A model generated the notes under the pieces. The model made no database searches. It was not told the origin of the DNA and was given only the letters and a program-made list of their open reading frames with translations. A stretch of DNA of 64,000 nucleotides, from contig JABACO010000001.1 of the NCBI GenBank assembly GCA_013339895.1, forward strand, positions 25,019,270 to 25,083,269. The letters are read 5' to 3'. The DNA comes from Ephydatia muelleri. Lineage: Eukaryota; Porifera; Demospongiae; Spongillida; Spongillidae. Positions 35,878-48,170 of this stretch are shown here, piece after piece (position 1 is the stretch's first letter; each line of letters begins with the position of its first letter). The translations under genes and the position numbers were made by a program.

Positions 35878-36600
35878 CACTGGTCATGGCGAATTGTAGG
35901 GTACGGCAGGGATTCTTCAATGAAACCAACTCAGCCACATACAGCTTTTAAAAGAGACCCGACACAACATCGGAGTACCAGATAAACAATGCAAAGGAGG
36001 ATCAAGTCACACCCTCACGCCATTGCTGCACTAAGTTCCACGTCTGAAATCTCATGCATCTCAAAACTTGCAGTTATCCAACATCTCCGAAAGTCATCTT
36101 AACTTTGATACAGAATTCACCACTGGCTCCATAGACAGGAGTGGAAATCTAGCAGGTACAACAACCTATTCTTCTGGATACGTAACGTCCAGCAAAACTC
36201 ATATGTGATACAAACAGAAAATCACACAGTTACATTGAGAGTGCGATAGACTTGGACTTGCACTTTGCAAAGAAGAAGTGGTGGAAATACAATTTCCAAG
36301 TAGGAAACGGATTTAGTAAAAGAAGCGATCCGTTCATCAGTATGAACGGCACCATCAGAAATCACTGACAAGGGTAGTGAAACTGTGCATTGTATAAGTT
36401 TTCAGTTCGATGCATGAGATTTCAGACGTGGAACTTAGTGCAGCAATGGCATGAGGGTGTGACTGCATCCTCCTTTGCATAGTTTATCTGGTACTCCGAT
36501 GTTGTGTCGGGTCTCTTTTAAAAGCTTTCTTATTTGTATGTGGCTGAGTTGGTTTCATTGAAGAATCCCTGCCGTACCCTACAATTCGCCATGACCAGTG
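35878..36600. mobile_element. 723-bp EnSpm-type foldback MITE
   Basis: Starts CACTGGTCATGGCGAATTGT and ends with the inverted copy; the inverted repeats match almost perfectly over about 185 bp (35878-36062 against 36408-36600, with one small indel). It is flanked by the direct repeat CTG (35875-35877 and 36601-36603). CACTG ends plus a 3-bp duplication point to the EnSpm/CACTA superfamily. The 345-bp centre is non-coding. Confidence 0.9.
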
Positions 36601-36909
36601 CTGTCTTTTTCCGATTTTAATATCGGCACGTAAATCACAGTACTCAGTCCAGTATTTTTGTAGATGCCATTCATTTTAATTTATAGGGTAAAATGTACAT
36701 ATAGATGTTTAGCCGACATAATCTAAAAATCGCTGTAGGCATACGTTGCGCGCGAGTCAATCGAAAATAACATCTCACTAATTCTACGACAATGAAATTT
36801 AAAAAGGCATTGCGCACTATTGTATGGCTCAACTGACAAATAGTCATTGGCCTCTTGCCTTATAAATTATTAAAACCACACGTTCCCCCCCCCCCCCCCC
36901 CCCCCCCCT

Positions 36910-37160
36910 TTGCATTTTTCAAACAGCATGCCCCTGAAGAATTCGAAAAAGCGGCAAGAAGCAAAACCAAAAAAGCCTGTAACGTCATGGCAAACCTGAT
37001 GGAATTCAGCGAACGCCGCTTCACGCATACGACAAAGCCGCCAACCAGGACTTGTACAATATTCAGGATATCATCACCGAACATCAGGAAAAGGGTGTGC
37101 CTAAGTATTTAGTGCGCTGGCTGAAGATGACACCTGCATGGGAACCAATAGAACACTTAT
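36910..37160 (+). mobile_element. Fossil chromodomain tail of a Gypsy element
   Basis: The stretch around 37035-37160 reads a chromodomain-like sequence (YLVRWLKMTPAWEP) of the type found at the C-terminus of chromovirus integrases. It ends about 8 bp before an LTR-like sequence. It is preceded by a C24 run (36885-36908). Fragmentary fossil; only the tail of pol is recognised. Confidence 0.6.
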
Positions 37161-37167
37161 AGCTGGT

Positions 37168-37371
37168 TGTAGTGATGACGTCACTTCCGGAGTGGGGCAC
37201 TTAAGGCTGCGCAGTGCCTATCGGAGAGCCGGACACATTACGAACGAACACCAGCTGGGCTGGAGTCGGTTGTTGTACCCATTTAGTGTTATGTGTGTTC
37301 TCGTCATTGCTATTACTAATCATTGTCTGCAGCTTCTCACGTTAGTTCCCGCCGCGCGTACGGCTACCACA
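37168..37371 (+). repeat. Gypsy LTR (Gypsy-1)
   Basis: About 204 bp starting TGTAGTGATGACG and ending GGCTACCACA, followed at once by TTGGCGACGAGGG, a plausible primer-binding site. It lies between the chromodomain tail and the gag region. No second copy was found in the window. Confidence 0.6.
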
Positions 37372-40300
37372 TTGGCGACGAGGGTATACTGGAACAGCGA
37401 TGGCGACCTCAATTGGCTCTGTTGGCACTGTGGAACCTTTTAACAGAGATACAGACAACTGGACATATACTATTGTGAACGGTTAGAGCAATATTTTGTT
37501 GCCAACGGTATTTCAGACGATGCTAAGCAACGCGCAGTCTTGCTTACTGGATGCGGTGGGGATACGTACCAGCTTATCCGAAGCCTGGTGTTTCCTGCAA
37601 AACCAACGGAAAGGACGTTCAGTGAAATTGTGGAGTTGGTGCATGACCACTTGTTGCCGGTGTCATAGGGTATACGGTCCGGCCCAATTTTCGGTCCGGC
37701 GGACCGTATTCCCTTAGGGAATACGGTCCCCCCCCGGACCCAACTCCCTAGGGAATACGGTCCGTCTAAAATATTGTACATCCAGGGAATACAGTCCGGG
37801 GGAGGAGGCGGACTCAATTCCCTGATAGAATGGAGATTTGATTTTGACGACCCAGTTTATAGCGTGTATAATTAAAAAGAGAAATCGATTCTCACCGAAA
37901 TCGACATGCACGGGACAGAAGTTCTAATTGATAATGAACGTAAAAGGAGAAATCGATTCTCATCGAAATCGCAACCGTTATGAAAACAATTTAAACACAG
38001 GACTTAAGTTCTAATTGATAATGTTATAATGAAAACAATTTAAAACCAAGACAGAAGTTCTTTCACGACATCATGTAATTTATAATGAAAGCAATTTAAA
38101 CTCAAACAGAAGTTATATAATGAAAACAAGATAGAAGTTCTTTCACGACATCAGATGTTTAATGTAATGAATAGCTGATTGTTCGTACGATGTTTCTGGA
38201 CTGTGGTTCATCCTTTGCAGGAGCGTGATCATTAGCTACAATGTAAAGAATAGCTAGATTTTTATTTGCCACCTCAAATGATTTTGACATTCTTTACCTC
38301 AGGGTAGAGGACATCCCAAGCAAGGGTATTTGCTTGAGGGCCCTTAAAACCTTCATCTATTGCAATCCCGAACAAGAAGTGTTGGATTGCCTCTACCTGT
38401 GCGATAAAAAAACATAAGAATTTTTACAGTGCTCAGTCTCAGACGTTCATAACATAACCTATACCATTCCACGGCCTTCTTGTTCTCAGTCTTAGTACAT
38501 GTACGTGACGCGCAGGCACGTGATTTATTAAGATATGTTTAATCTGCCTTTTGCAAACCATGCACCATGTATATTGACAGAACGTGTACCACAGATTTAG
38601 CTCGGCAAAGTCATAATATTTTTAATTGGTGATGTAGGATTTGTAGGCACCAATTTACTAAAAGTATGTAAATAAGATATTCTCGCAATTATCAAACATT
38701 ATTTGACAAATGCTGTGCTTAATTGGTGCCTACAATTCATACATAACCAATTTTATACATTTCATTTCTCTCATAGCTTGTCTGAGTGCATTTTTATATG
38801 TGTATCAGTACACATATAAATGTCGAAAGCTTTCATAGAACATATACTGACATGTGTGTACACTGGAACACATGGTTGGGATTTCATTTTTCATTTTGTA
38901 ACCGAACACTATAGCTAGATGAGCCAACATCGCTTGCGCGTCCTAATACCAGTTCAGATACTACGACTAGATATCCCCTATCACTGTTGTGTCTGCTAGT
39001 ATCGGTCAGGTAGGCAACTGAACTAACAGGCATACTGTTGGGGTGGATCACTGAACCCCAATCTTTCCCTACTGTCCCCTGTATAGATTTCCTGAATCAT
39101 GAACTGTATGGTTTGGTGCAAGGTGCTAATTAAGACTTGTTATTCGTGTACTTTAAACTTATAAGTGGTATAGAAGCCGTACTATGGTATGGGCATTAAA
39201 ATTATTGAGCAATTCTGTACATAGTGTTTTCACCCTCTGGAGGCATGGAAAGAGAAGCGAGTAAGTTCTATACAGGCGCCGCGTGAGGATTGATATCGAC
39301 GATTGAACGGATTCGTAGCTGTATTTAATTATCACAGGTACAGGTACAATTGAAATACTATTTGCAGTTAATCGTTTCATGACCGTTACCCCGGTTACGC
39401 TCTACTCAGTTTGGTCGATTAAACGCTCCTTCCTTACTTTGCAATCAATGAACAGACTACAGTGAACTGACGAGTGTGTTGGTCACTTAGATTTAGCGAT
39501 AACATGAATTGCTGTGTTTTCTGGCAGTCTAAGTTTCTACTCGGCTCTAAACTAGTTGCGTCAGGTCATTTTGCAAACCCATATACCAAGACTTATGTTC
39601 ATCTGGTCCCATGGGTACTAGTAATAGGGGGAGGATGTAAAACTGTTCTTTCAGTGTGTTTCAAAGGTGCATTCTTACTAATGCACAACTCTCGGAGGAA
39701 GACTGGTGACAATGTGTTTCTATTGGAGAGAATCTGTGTGTTAATTTAAGGTCAATGTACATGTATCATGTGTGTTTGTACTTACTCTCAGATGATATAT
39801 CCATTCTTATAGGGTGTAGATGCACACCTCTCCAAGGTGATTGGAGACCATGCATGCATGTATTCTCATAGGTCAGTGTGCTTGACTTACCCTCAGATGA
39901 CATACACCTGTATGTATATGCACCTCTAAGACAGGGTTTGGCGACTGTGTGTTTCTACTGGAGGGAATCAATTTATCTAAGGTCAGTGAGTTTGCACTTA
40001 CATATACCCTCAGATGACGAAATGTAGGCACGTCTTTTTAACATGCACACAAAGACAAGCCAGACAGCTTAAAGACATGTGAGGATATAACAAAAAGATG
40101 CTGTCCCTACAAGATATGTGATTTTTCGTTAAAACCTACACAAAGACATCCAGCCCATACAACACCACTAAAACAGTAAGTTATTATTGTACCTTAACTT
40201 CCATGAGCATGGCTTTTATCATATACAGCAACAAGTAGCTATCTTGCTAATGCTATTTGTCTAATACACAGTGACACTTGAGACTAAAAAGACACAGGGC

Positions 40301-41822
40301 ACACAAGCAATATTAACGGATGCCGCCAAGCTTATATTTGTCTGTGAAATTCACTTTTTGGCTGATTTTACAGGTACGAAATTGAGTACACTCAATATAT
40401 CAGCATGTCTCTTATGTTCATTTGACTAGTATCCCCCACTCATTCCTCTCTCATTTTCTCCTCACACAGGACCTGGTGTATAGAGGAAGTATGCAGTCAC
40501 ACTTAGAGTGTGCCAGGTCGATTTAAGTACCAAGTTTTTGAGGGCCCATGCAGCTTAAAGCTATGTGTCCCTGTATCTCTTCTCATCTCCCTTCTTTTTC
40601 CTATCTCCTCCCCCTCTGCAGAAAATCTCTGGGCACACGAGCAGCGTTATTTGTCTGTGAAATTCACTTTTTATCATGTACATGATTAAAAAACACTTAT
40701 GCATCATTCTCTAAACAATAATGGCTGAAGTATACTAGTTTTATTTTCTTTTTTACAGGTACGAAATTGAGATTTATCCAGTGCCCTCATCTCTCTTATG
40801 TTCAGTTAACTATTATATATTTTTATTTCTTTAATCTTTATTTCTACTTTGTTTGCACTACGATTTGATAATATAAACAGTGCTGCATGTATAGTTGCCG
40901 ACCTGCACGCGATTCTTTTCGAACCAAATGGAAACATATATAAATTGTAACAAGACAGACCGAAGAAAAACGTTAATCAGTTGTTACAGAAGCTGCATAC
41001 ATGTATATAGTTGGCGACCTGTGATCATTGTGGCTTTTGATTTTCGAACCAAATGTGCTGTTACAGACCGAATTGAAACTGCATACATAGTTGACGACCT
41101 ACAGCTTTTGCTTTTCGAACCAAATGTTACGTGCATGCAAGGGTTGGAAATACATGCTTATATTTAAAACCAGGGAATACGGTCCGGGGGGGGGGACTCA
41201 ATTCCCTAGGGAATTGAGTCCGGTTAATTGGTTTAGTACAACCAGGGAACTCGGTCCGGGGGACCGTATTCCCTAGGGAGTTGGGTCCGGGGGGGACCGT
41301 ATTCCCTAAGGCTATACGGTCCGCCGGACCGAAAATTAGGCCGGACCGTATACCCTATGACACCGGCACCGTCTAGTATTGTACAACGCTTTAAGTTTTT
41401 TTGTCGTTCTCAACAGGATTCGGAAAGCGTGTCCCAGTTCGTGGCTGAACTAAGGAAGCTGTCGGAGTTTTGTGAGTTCGGGGATACGCTAGACGTCATG
41501 TTGAGGGACAGGTTGGTGTGCGGTGTCCGAAACCAGAAGCTGCAGCAGAGATTACTCGCGGAATCTAACCTCACCTTCACAAAGGCTTTTGGAATTGCAC
41601 AGACGGCAGAATTATCGGAACAAAATGCTAAAGACTTACAACGGGAGGAGACAATGGAGGTACATGTGCTGAACAAAAAGGGCAGGAAAGAACAATGCCG
41701 ACTAGTAGTAATTGTTTCCGTTGTCATGGTAATCACCTTGCGTCTGAGTGTCGTTTCAGGTTGGTAAGAACTGCAACAATTGTGGAAAACGAGGGCACAT
41801 TGCTCGGGCATGCCGACAGAAT

Positions 41823-41855
<33 letters not shown>

Positions 41856-42150
41856 GGGCGGAGGGGAACGACAATCCGGCCGCAAGGGGTCCAGTCGACA
41901 GAAGTCCCAGCAAAATCAAGGGGAATACTAAACAAGATTCTCCAGATCCCTGACCAACTGACACCTTGTACTGTTTTCTCGTTCAAACCAGACCCTCTGA
42001 AAGCTCCAGTGAAAATCAACAATGTAACAATTGTAATGGAGGTAGATACTGGAGCGGCAGCTTCGGTCATTAGCGAAAGAACGTACAAAAATTCATGGGT
42101 TGGTGTACCACGACCTCCCCTTTGTCCACAGATGTGCTCCTGCGCACTTA
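37372..42150 (+). mobile_element. Fossil Gypsy element (Gypsy-1), split by a DNA transposon
   Basis: Remains of an LTR retrotransposon: gag from about 37400 to 37660 and again from 41363, then a zinc-knuckle region (about 41690-41820), a G31 run (41824-41854) and an aspartic-protease segment with the DTGA signature near 42045. Reverse transcriptase, RNase H and integrase are not recognised downstream of the protease. The element is broken in several places and is older than the 3.7-kb DNA transposon (37661-41362) that landed in its gag. Confidence 0.8.
37661..41362. mobile_element. 3.7-kb TIR DNA transposon, 4-bp TSD CCGG
   Basis: Starts TGTCATAGGGTATACGGTCC and ends with its inverted copy; the terminal repeats match over about 45 bp. 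The direct repeat CCGG flanks it (37657-37660 and 41363-41366). Both subterminal regions (37661-37815 and 41165-41362) contain many GGGAATACGGTCC and GGGAATTGAGTCC words in both orientations. No transposase is recognised. The interior includes imperfect internal repeats (CTTTTCGAACCAAATG three times at 40910-41125, and TTACAGGTACGAAATTGAG at about 40369 and 40755). Superfamily not assigned. Confidence 0.85.
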
Positions 42151-42875
42151 CTCCCCTTTTAGTTTCCAAACATAGTCACGATAACGATCAGGTGGATGAC
42201 GTTGTCTATTGATCTGCGGACCTCCCTTTGTTCAAAACCTTTGCCTCCTGCACTTCATCAGCGTCCTCAGCTCCTTCGTCATCCATCTCCTGTTCATCAG
42301 CCTCACCAGGTCCTTTCATCATTCCTTTCCTGTTCAGCTAGTGGATCTGGCTCTATCTCTGAAACAGTGTCCTCTTGATTGATGGGGGCTGGTAGTGCAG
42401 CATCAGTACCATCCCCTTCAATTCCAGATTCTTTCTCCTCCAATAATCGAATAATCGATTAACCTACAAAACCTGAAAATCGGTTACGCACCCTAGTCCC
42501 TAAGCGCTTTACAACCGATGAATGACGTCAGTTTATGCTTTTTAACTCTTTCACGGGCAACAGAGCATTATTGCAGCCGCAGGTGCTATAGTAAAGTCAC
42601 TCAGTTTATCTAAACAGTTAACACTTTGTAGTCAATAACATATTGATTACTTGTTTCCTGGTCATATAGTGCAAGTTGTTTGCTAACTACGTTTTCCTGC
42701 AACGTGCAACACTTTGCACAACATGTGTACCGTAATAATTGGCTTTGTCCGCGAAAGAGTTAATCTCTTTCAGCAGTTATTATTGTGATTACATGTACTA
42801 CATTTTTAACTTGTATGTCTGCTTGCAGGATTTTATAAAAGGAGCGCAGTGAGAAGCTACAACGTTTCTCCTCTG
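42151..42875. other. Anonymous stretch
   Basis: No gene recognised between the fossil Gypsy protease and the next MITE. Confidence 0.5.
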
Positions 42876-44126
42876 TATGGGATCGTTTCCGCGAAAAGGG
42901 ACCTAACTCATATTTTTCAAGGTTTCACATTTTTGGATATTCTAGAAGTCTACACATTGCTCAAGTTCTTATACGCACTGAGAATTGAAGTATCTGTCAT
43001 NNNNNNNNNNNNNNNNNNNNNNNNNNNNNNNNNNNNNNNNNNNNNNNNNNNNNNNNNNNNNNNNNNNNNNNNNNNNNNNNNNNNNNNNNNNNNNNNNNNN
43101 NNNNNNNNNNNNNNNNNNNNNNNNNNNNNNNNNNNNNNNNNNNNNNNNNNNNNNNNNNNNNNNNNNNNNNNNNNNNNNNNNNNNNNNNNNNNNNNNNNNN
43201 NNNNNNNNNNNNNNNNNNNNNNNNNNNNNNNNNNNNNNNNNNNNNNNNNNNNNNNNNNNNNNNNNNNNNNNNNNNNNNNNNNNNNNNNNNNNNNNNNNNN
43301 NNNNNNNNNNNNNNNNNNNNNNNNNNNNNNNNNNNNNNNNNNNNNNNNNNNNNNNNNNNNNNNNNNNNNNNNNNNNNNNNNNNNNNNNNNNNNNNNNNNN
43401 NNNNNNNNNNNNNNNNNNNNNNNNNNNNNNNNNNNNNNNNNNNNNNNNNNNNNNNNNNNNNNNNNNNNNNNNNNNNNNNNNNNNNNNNNNNNNNNNNNNN
43501 NNNNNNNNNNNNNNNNNNNNNNNNNNNNNNNNNNNNNNNNNNNNNNNNNNNNNNNNNNNNNNNNNNNNNNNNNNNNNNNNNNNNNNNNNNNNNNNNNNNN
43601 NNNNNNNNNNNNNNNNNNNNNNNNNNNNNNNNNNNNNNNNNNNNNNNNNNNNNNNNNNNNNNNNNNNNNNNNNNNNNNNNNNNNNNNNNNNNNNNNNNNN
43701 NNNNNNNNNNNNNNNNNNNNNNNNNNNNNNNNNNNNNNNNNNNNNNNNNNNNNNNNNNNNNNNNNNNNNNNNNNNNNNNNNNNNNNNNNNNNNNNNNNNN
43801 NNNNNNNNNNNNNNNNNNNNNNNNNNNNNNNNNNNNNNNNNNNNNNNNNNNNNNNNNNNNNNNNNNNNNNNNNNNNNNNNNNNNNNNNNNNNNNNNNNNN
43901 NNNNNNNNNNNNNNNNNNNNNNNNNNNNNNNNNNNNNNNNNNNNNNNNNNNNNNNNNNNNNNNNNNNNNNNNNNNNNNNNNNNNNNNNNNNNNNNNNNNN
44001 GGAGTTGTAACCGCTCTCAATTTTTAATTAGCCATATACATTTCAAAGCAAGCGTCACGTTTCTATTGCGCGTACTGGAAATGTTATAATGTATGCGCCT
44101 CGTCCCCTTTCGCGGAAAAGACCCGG
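42876..44126 (+). mobile_element. GGGATCG-type MITE, copy 2, containing an assembly gap
   Basis: Left end TATGGGATCGTTTCCGCG, right end TTCGCGGAAAAGACCC. The sequences on both sides of the N run line up with the intact copy at 51158-51414: the left flank ends at CTGTCAT and the right flank starts GGAGTT, which are adjacent in that copy. Confidence 0.85.
43001..44000. other. Assembly gap, exactly 1,000 N
   Basis: The round length indicates an arbitrary scaffold spacer and not a measured distance. Comparison with a related MITE suggests that little or nothing of the MITE itself is missing. Confidence 0.99.
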
Positions 44127-44318
44127 ATGATGTCCTTAATTGACAGCATCAGCATACCACCGCAAGCCGCGTGTGATCTCTCATGTCATGTAACAAAAAG
44201 ACATTATACGGCGTGGCGAATAATTAAATTCAATTGTGCATGCACCGCAAACATTGTTTCCTCCTCGTTCCTAAGCATCTACAATTTATCTACGTTATAT
44301 ACGGCTGGTATGCGAGAT

Positions 44319-47300
44319 TTAGTTTAGCACCACTCTGTCGACTGCACGTAGGACATTGTTGTCTTTTACCATCTTCACGTGATCGACGCCAGGGAACGCA
44401 CTGCTCCCAAACGGCTGCTGCTGTTGAGTCTTCCACTTCAGACATACCTCAGCGCTCCGGCGGTTGACCGTTCCATCGCCATCTCCCTTGATCACCTGTG
44501 ATGGAGCCGAGTCAGGGAATCCGCTGCCGTACACGAAGCTCTCCGGGGTAGCCACCTCCGTCCCGTAGAAGCAGTACGTGGGGACGTTTGGTGGGGGAAA
44601 CCCCGCATTGATAGCTGCAATCCCGGAGTATATATTGAACCCTTGAGGGTAGCCCATGTCGTTAAACAGTGCCTGATAGTCGTTGGCCGTATAGGTACGT
44701 ATAGGGGTGGTCACTAGGACCTTATTACCCCACACGGACGGTTTTGGGAGTAGCAGGGCCGCGCTCGGATATGTGCGACTCGCGCTTCTAAATCTGAGTT
44801 CAATGTCGTCCGGGTAGTCGCATAACTCGCGGACTGTTGCGGACGACAACGCATCGAGCACATCTCCGGATATTTCTGCTTTCACCGCTACGCTCCCACC
44901 AGACCATGCACCGGCAAGTGTGACGAAGGCATTGACGTACGTGTCCTTCCAAGCTTGAGTGACGACGTTGTTGAGAAAGTACAATGTTACTGGTCCCCCC
45001 ATACTGTGGGCTACCAAGGTGACCTTTTTATTGCCGCCATCTTTGTACATCTGTTCGATCAAAGCCTTGACATTACTATAGTAACCAGTTGCTTGGAGAT
45101 GAGCTATGAGATCAAAAGGTTGCATGACGTGTATGAAAGACAGCATCCCTTGTTGATTTATGTTTATAACATAAAACCGATATAACTTATCAATGGTTAA
45201 CGCTATCGACTCCCTATTTTCAAAACTTCATTGAAAATTTATTTTGGTGCCTTGCACAATCATAATACCTAACGTTATGAGTTCCAATACCCCATCAGGT
45301 TTAAAACCTCTACATCTTTTAGGTAGGAGCATTCGAATTGCTTCAAATTCGTAGATGGGTCCTATCGCTATTGAATTGTTACTTTATCCGTTACGGAGAT
45401 ACAGTTGTGCGAATTTTATGCACATTTTCCCGATCGATTCAGCCAATAATTTTCCCATACATTGATTTGGACGCGGAGATAATTGGCGCGAAACGACCGG
45501 GATGTGTAATCGGATACATACCTGGCGACAGTCTCCAGTCGTAGGGCGCAGATCGAATGGTCTGGCCTCTCTTATATCCCAGGGCCGTGAAATGTTCGAC
45601 AAGAGTGTGGAAGTATTCTCCCACGTGTAGTTGCAGAGAACAAGACGTCTCTATCGGGTTCGCTACCAAGTACTCCACTTTGCACGTATCTCCGAAGCCA
45701 GACGCCTTTATTGCGAGTCCGGGCTGGTTTTGGAAGCTTCCTCTCGCCGAGTCATATACGAGCCTTCGTATATATAGAGAGATGCCGAGCAAAGCACACG
45801 ATAACGAATGCATCGAGACAACACCCTTTCGTGCATTTTCCCAACTGCATGCCTGGTTATTTGAATGACGATACTGAAAGCATTTCGAGTTTACATTTTT
45901 CTCTCCCCTTCCCGCGTATACTGACGTATAAGTGAATGTACATATTGCTCATGCTATAGCTAACCACGCATGCCTCAGTTACCCCTGATCAGCCCATGCA
46001 TTTGAACGATATCGCACCACTTACGTTAGATCTTTAAGAACAGACGATATGCTTATGCAGGCTTCTGCTCCCAACCATGCTCCCTTCCAGGGGCATATGC
46101 CAAATAAATTGCGGCATGGGCTGTTCTTCTTGTACAGTTGCGAACCCTCGACTCCGGGTACTGAAAATGAATAGGCCTATTTCATCACGTGATTTATCCG
46201 TAAATGCACCAACATGGCGGATCGTGTTTTAACATTTATATTGAGTGGTGGCAGATTACGGAGTCGTCACATGACACGTGTAAAGAGTCTACAGGGGACC
46301 AGTATGAGATATGATATTATTTTTTGTTTGGTTCTTCAAAATACGGTATTGTCTAATTATCAACTTATTGTCCAGCCGCAAACGTCCGTGCATGCAGTCT
46401 TAATTCCAATCTAAATTGTAAGCCTCCAGCAATGTACATGACAGGCTTGATGGCGCCATCCACGCATTAGCGGTTCGATGGCATGGCATGCATCATTTGG
46501 GTATACACACATGCACTATGATTGCCCACACGCCCTTGGAAATCTTGAGGACTGCATGGTACATATATACTCATTTATCAGGGACGGATTGTGAGGTGAG
46601 TTAGAGGGACCAGTGCACCTCATGAATCGAAATTGTATTTGATTCAGTCGATTCGACGAATTTCGAACTCCAACACACCAAATCAGTCTTTTTCGAATTT
46701 CAATACGAATTCGAACCTACGGGCAAGTTCGATTCGAATTCGCAGCTGGGACCCTCATGCAGTGCATGTTGTTTCAATTAGCCACAAATTATGCACATAA
46801 ATAGGCCAAATGAGATGTGCCACCTGTTTTGTTTTGTTTTAATTAACTCACATTTAGAGGGTAGCTTACATATATCGCATGCTTGCATCCACACAAACGG
46901 CTTTGGAGGCTTGCTTGATATCGGGGTCCAATAAAGCATTAGAGCATGAAGAAAATGTCGGGCTACAGCAAAGTACCTGCAGATTCAGTAGTCTGACTTA
47001 ACTCGGATTCTGTGCATGGGTATATCTCTTCGATGTTAAAATGGATTCGTCAGTTGCTGGTTACCGGAATGAGGATACACAAAAATACAAACATTTTGAC
47101 AAACTTTCGAATCGAACTTCGATATTGTAATGAACCGAACTTGTTATGGAACCAGAGTGCTCAAATTCGATTCCATGAAATTCGACTTTTTCAATTCGTT
47201 TTGATTCGATTCGTGATTCACTAGAAGGGACCATGCGCCTACCAAGTAGCATAGGGAAGCGGTATGTCTTCGGGATCTGGTACTCCATCCCCCAGGAAAC

Positions 47301-48098
47301 GTACTTTTGGCGTGCTACTAAGGTGCTATTTCGCGGTAACAATATAGCGATTGATTCACATGCACTATAAAGTTCAAAACCGTAGGATATAGTACTGTTT
47401 ATGTTTCTATATAGAATGTGGCACTAACTGATGTGACAGTTTCAGTATAGTATAAATCTGAGCTTCATATTTACTACTGTACAAATGTCACATACATGTA
47501 TACCACCCATATTTGGCCAACAATATATTGTAGTAACTGAGTTCAAATAACTTGTCTTTTACCATGCTTGAAGTTGTTCGAAGGTTGTTCGAATTAAGCT
47601 TGTTTGCATAGTAATTGGATGCGACATGTCGCAGATGTGTACGCCTCACGCACTGACGAGCTAGAGTACATGGATTCGCACGAACTGGCAGGCACTATAT
47701 TTTCGCCTTTCGCGGGATGCCTCTTGTTGTACATGACCGTGTACATGAAATGAAATTTCGCTAAGCAAGGTTTCGTTGACAGTCTAAAAACTACGAAATT
47801 CGCAAACGTTTGCCCCCCTCAAAAAGTGACCCCTGCATGTGTATACGGTTATACATACATGACGCGGATATATAGAACGCCCAAAACGCCCTCACTCTGT
47901 CGCCTCTCCTCATCGACCCCTTCCCCCCTCCCCCACCCCCAACTTGATCCCTGTAGTCAAAACAAAATAAAACAAATGTGCAACATAATATATTGAGGTC
48001 GAGCCCTTCATACCAATGAGAATCGGGGAAATGGCGTCTGCGGAGGTTGAGAGAAGCGCAGCGAACACGTAGGTCGTAATTAGTCTAAGTAGCTCCAT
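44319..48098 (-). CDS. PLA2G15: Lysosomal phospholipase A2 / LCAT-like (415 aa)
   Basis: Acyltransferase/phospholipase of the LCAT family acting on glycerophospholipids in lysosomes or outside the cell. Exons (minus strand): 48098-48014, 46160-46025, 45763-45522, 45103-44319. Splice signals are canonical and phases agree throughout (1,248 nt with stop). Residues 1-22 form a signal peptide (MELLRLITTYVFAALLSTSA). Exon 2 holds the PGVEGSQL segment matching human VPGDLGNQL. Exon 3 holds LVYDSARG, GEYFHTLVEHF and APYDWRLSP. Exon 4 carries the nucleophile elbow AHSMGG (Ser188), GDGDGTVN (Asp362 or Asp364) and GVDHVKM (His396), a complete Ser-Asp-His triad. The length is close to human PLA2G15 (412). 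Intron 3 contains a copy of the dispersed CCGTTACGGAGATACA repeat. PLA2G15 is favoured over LCAT by overall wording; the two are close paralogues. Confidence 0.92.
45130..45470 (+). repeat. Dispersed repeat copy in PLA2G15 intron 3
   Basis: Matches 10540-10866 (words GGTTAACGCTATCG, GAATTGCTTCAAATTCG, CCGTTACGGAGATACAGTTG). Inserted in the intron between exons 3 and 4 without disturbing either splice site. Confidence 0.8.
46170..48010. other. Intron 1 of the PLA2G15-like gene
   Basis: No coding sequence seen. Two stretches (46615-46750 and 47095-47225) are dense in GAATTCGA and ATTCGATTCG words in both orientations and may be a decayed palindromic repeat. Confidence 0.6.
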
Positions 48099-48170
48099 TT
48101 CGTGACTCGAGACAACGCAATATAACATGACTGTCGAAAATCTCGCTTCATATATATGAAAACCGCCCAC

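Noticed and set aside
42849-44027. Long open frames crossing 43001-44000
   Set aside because: They exist only because the N run contains no stops.
46615-47225. Palindromic GAATTCGA-rich blocks as a transposon pair
   Set aside because: The words are simple and self-complementary, and no consistent terminal repeats or target duplications could be defined.
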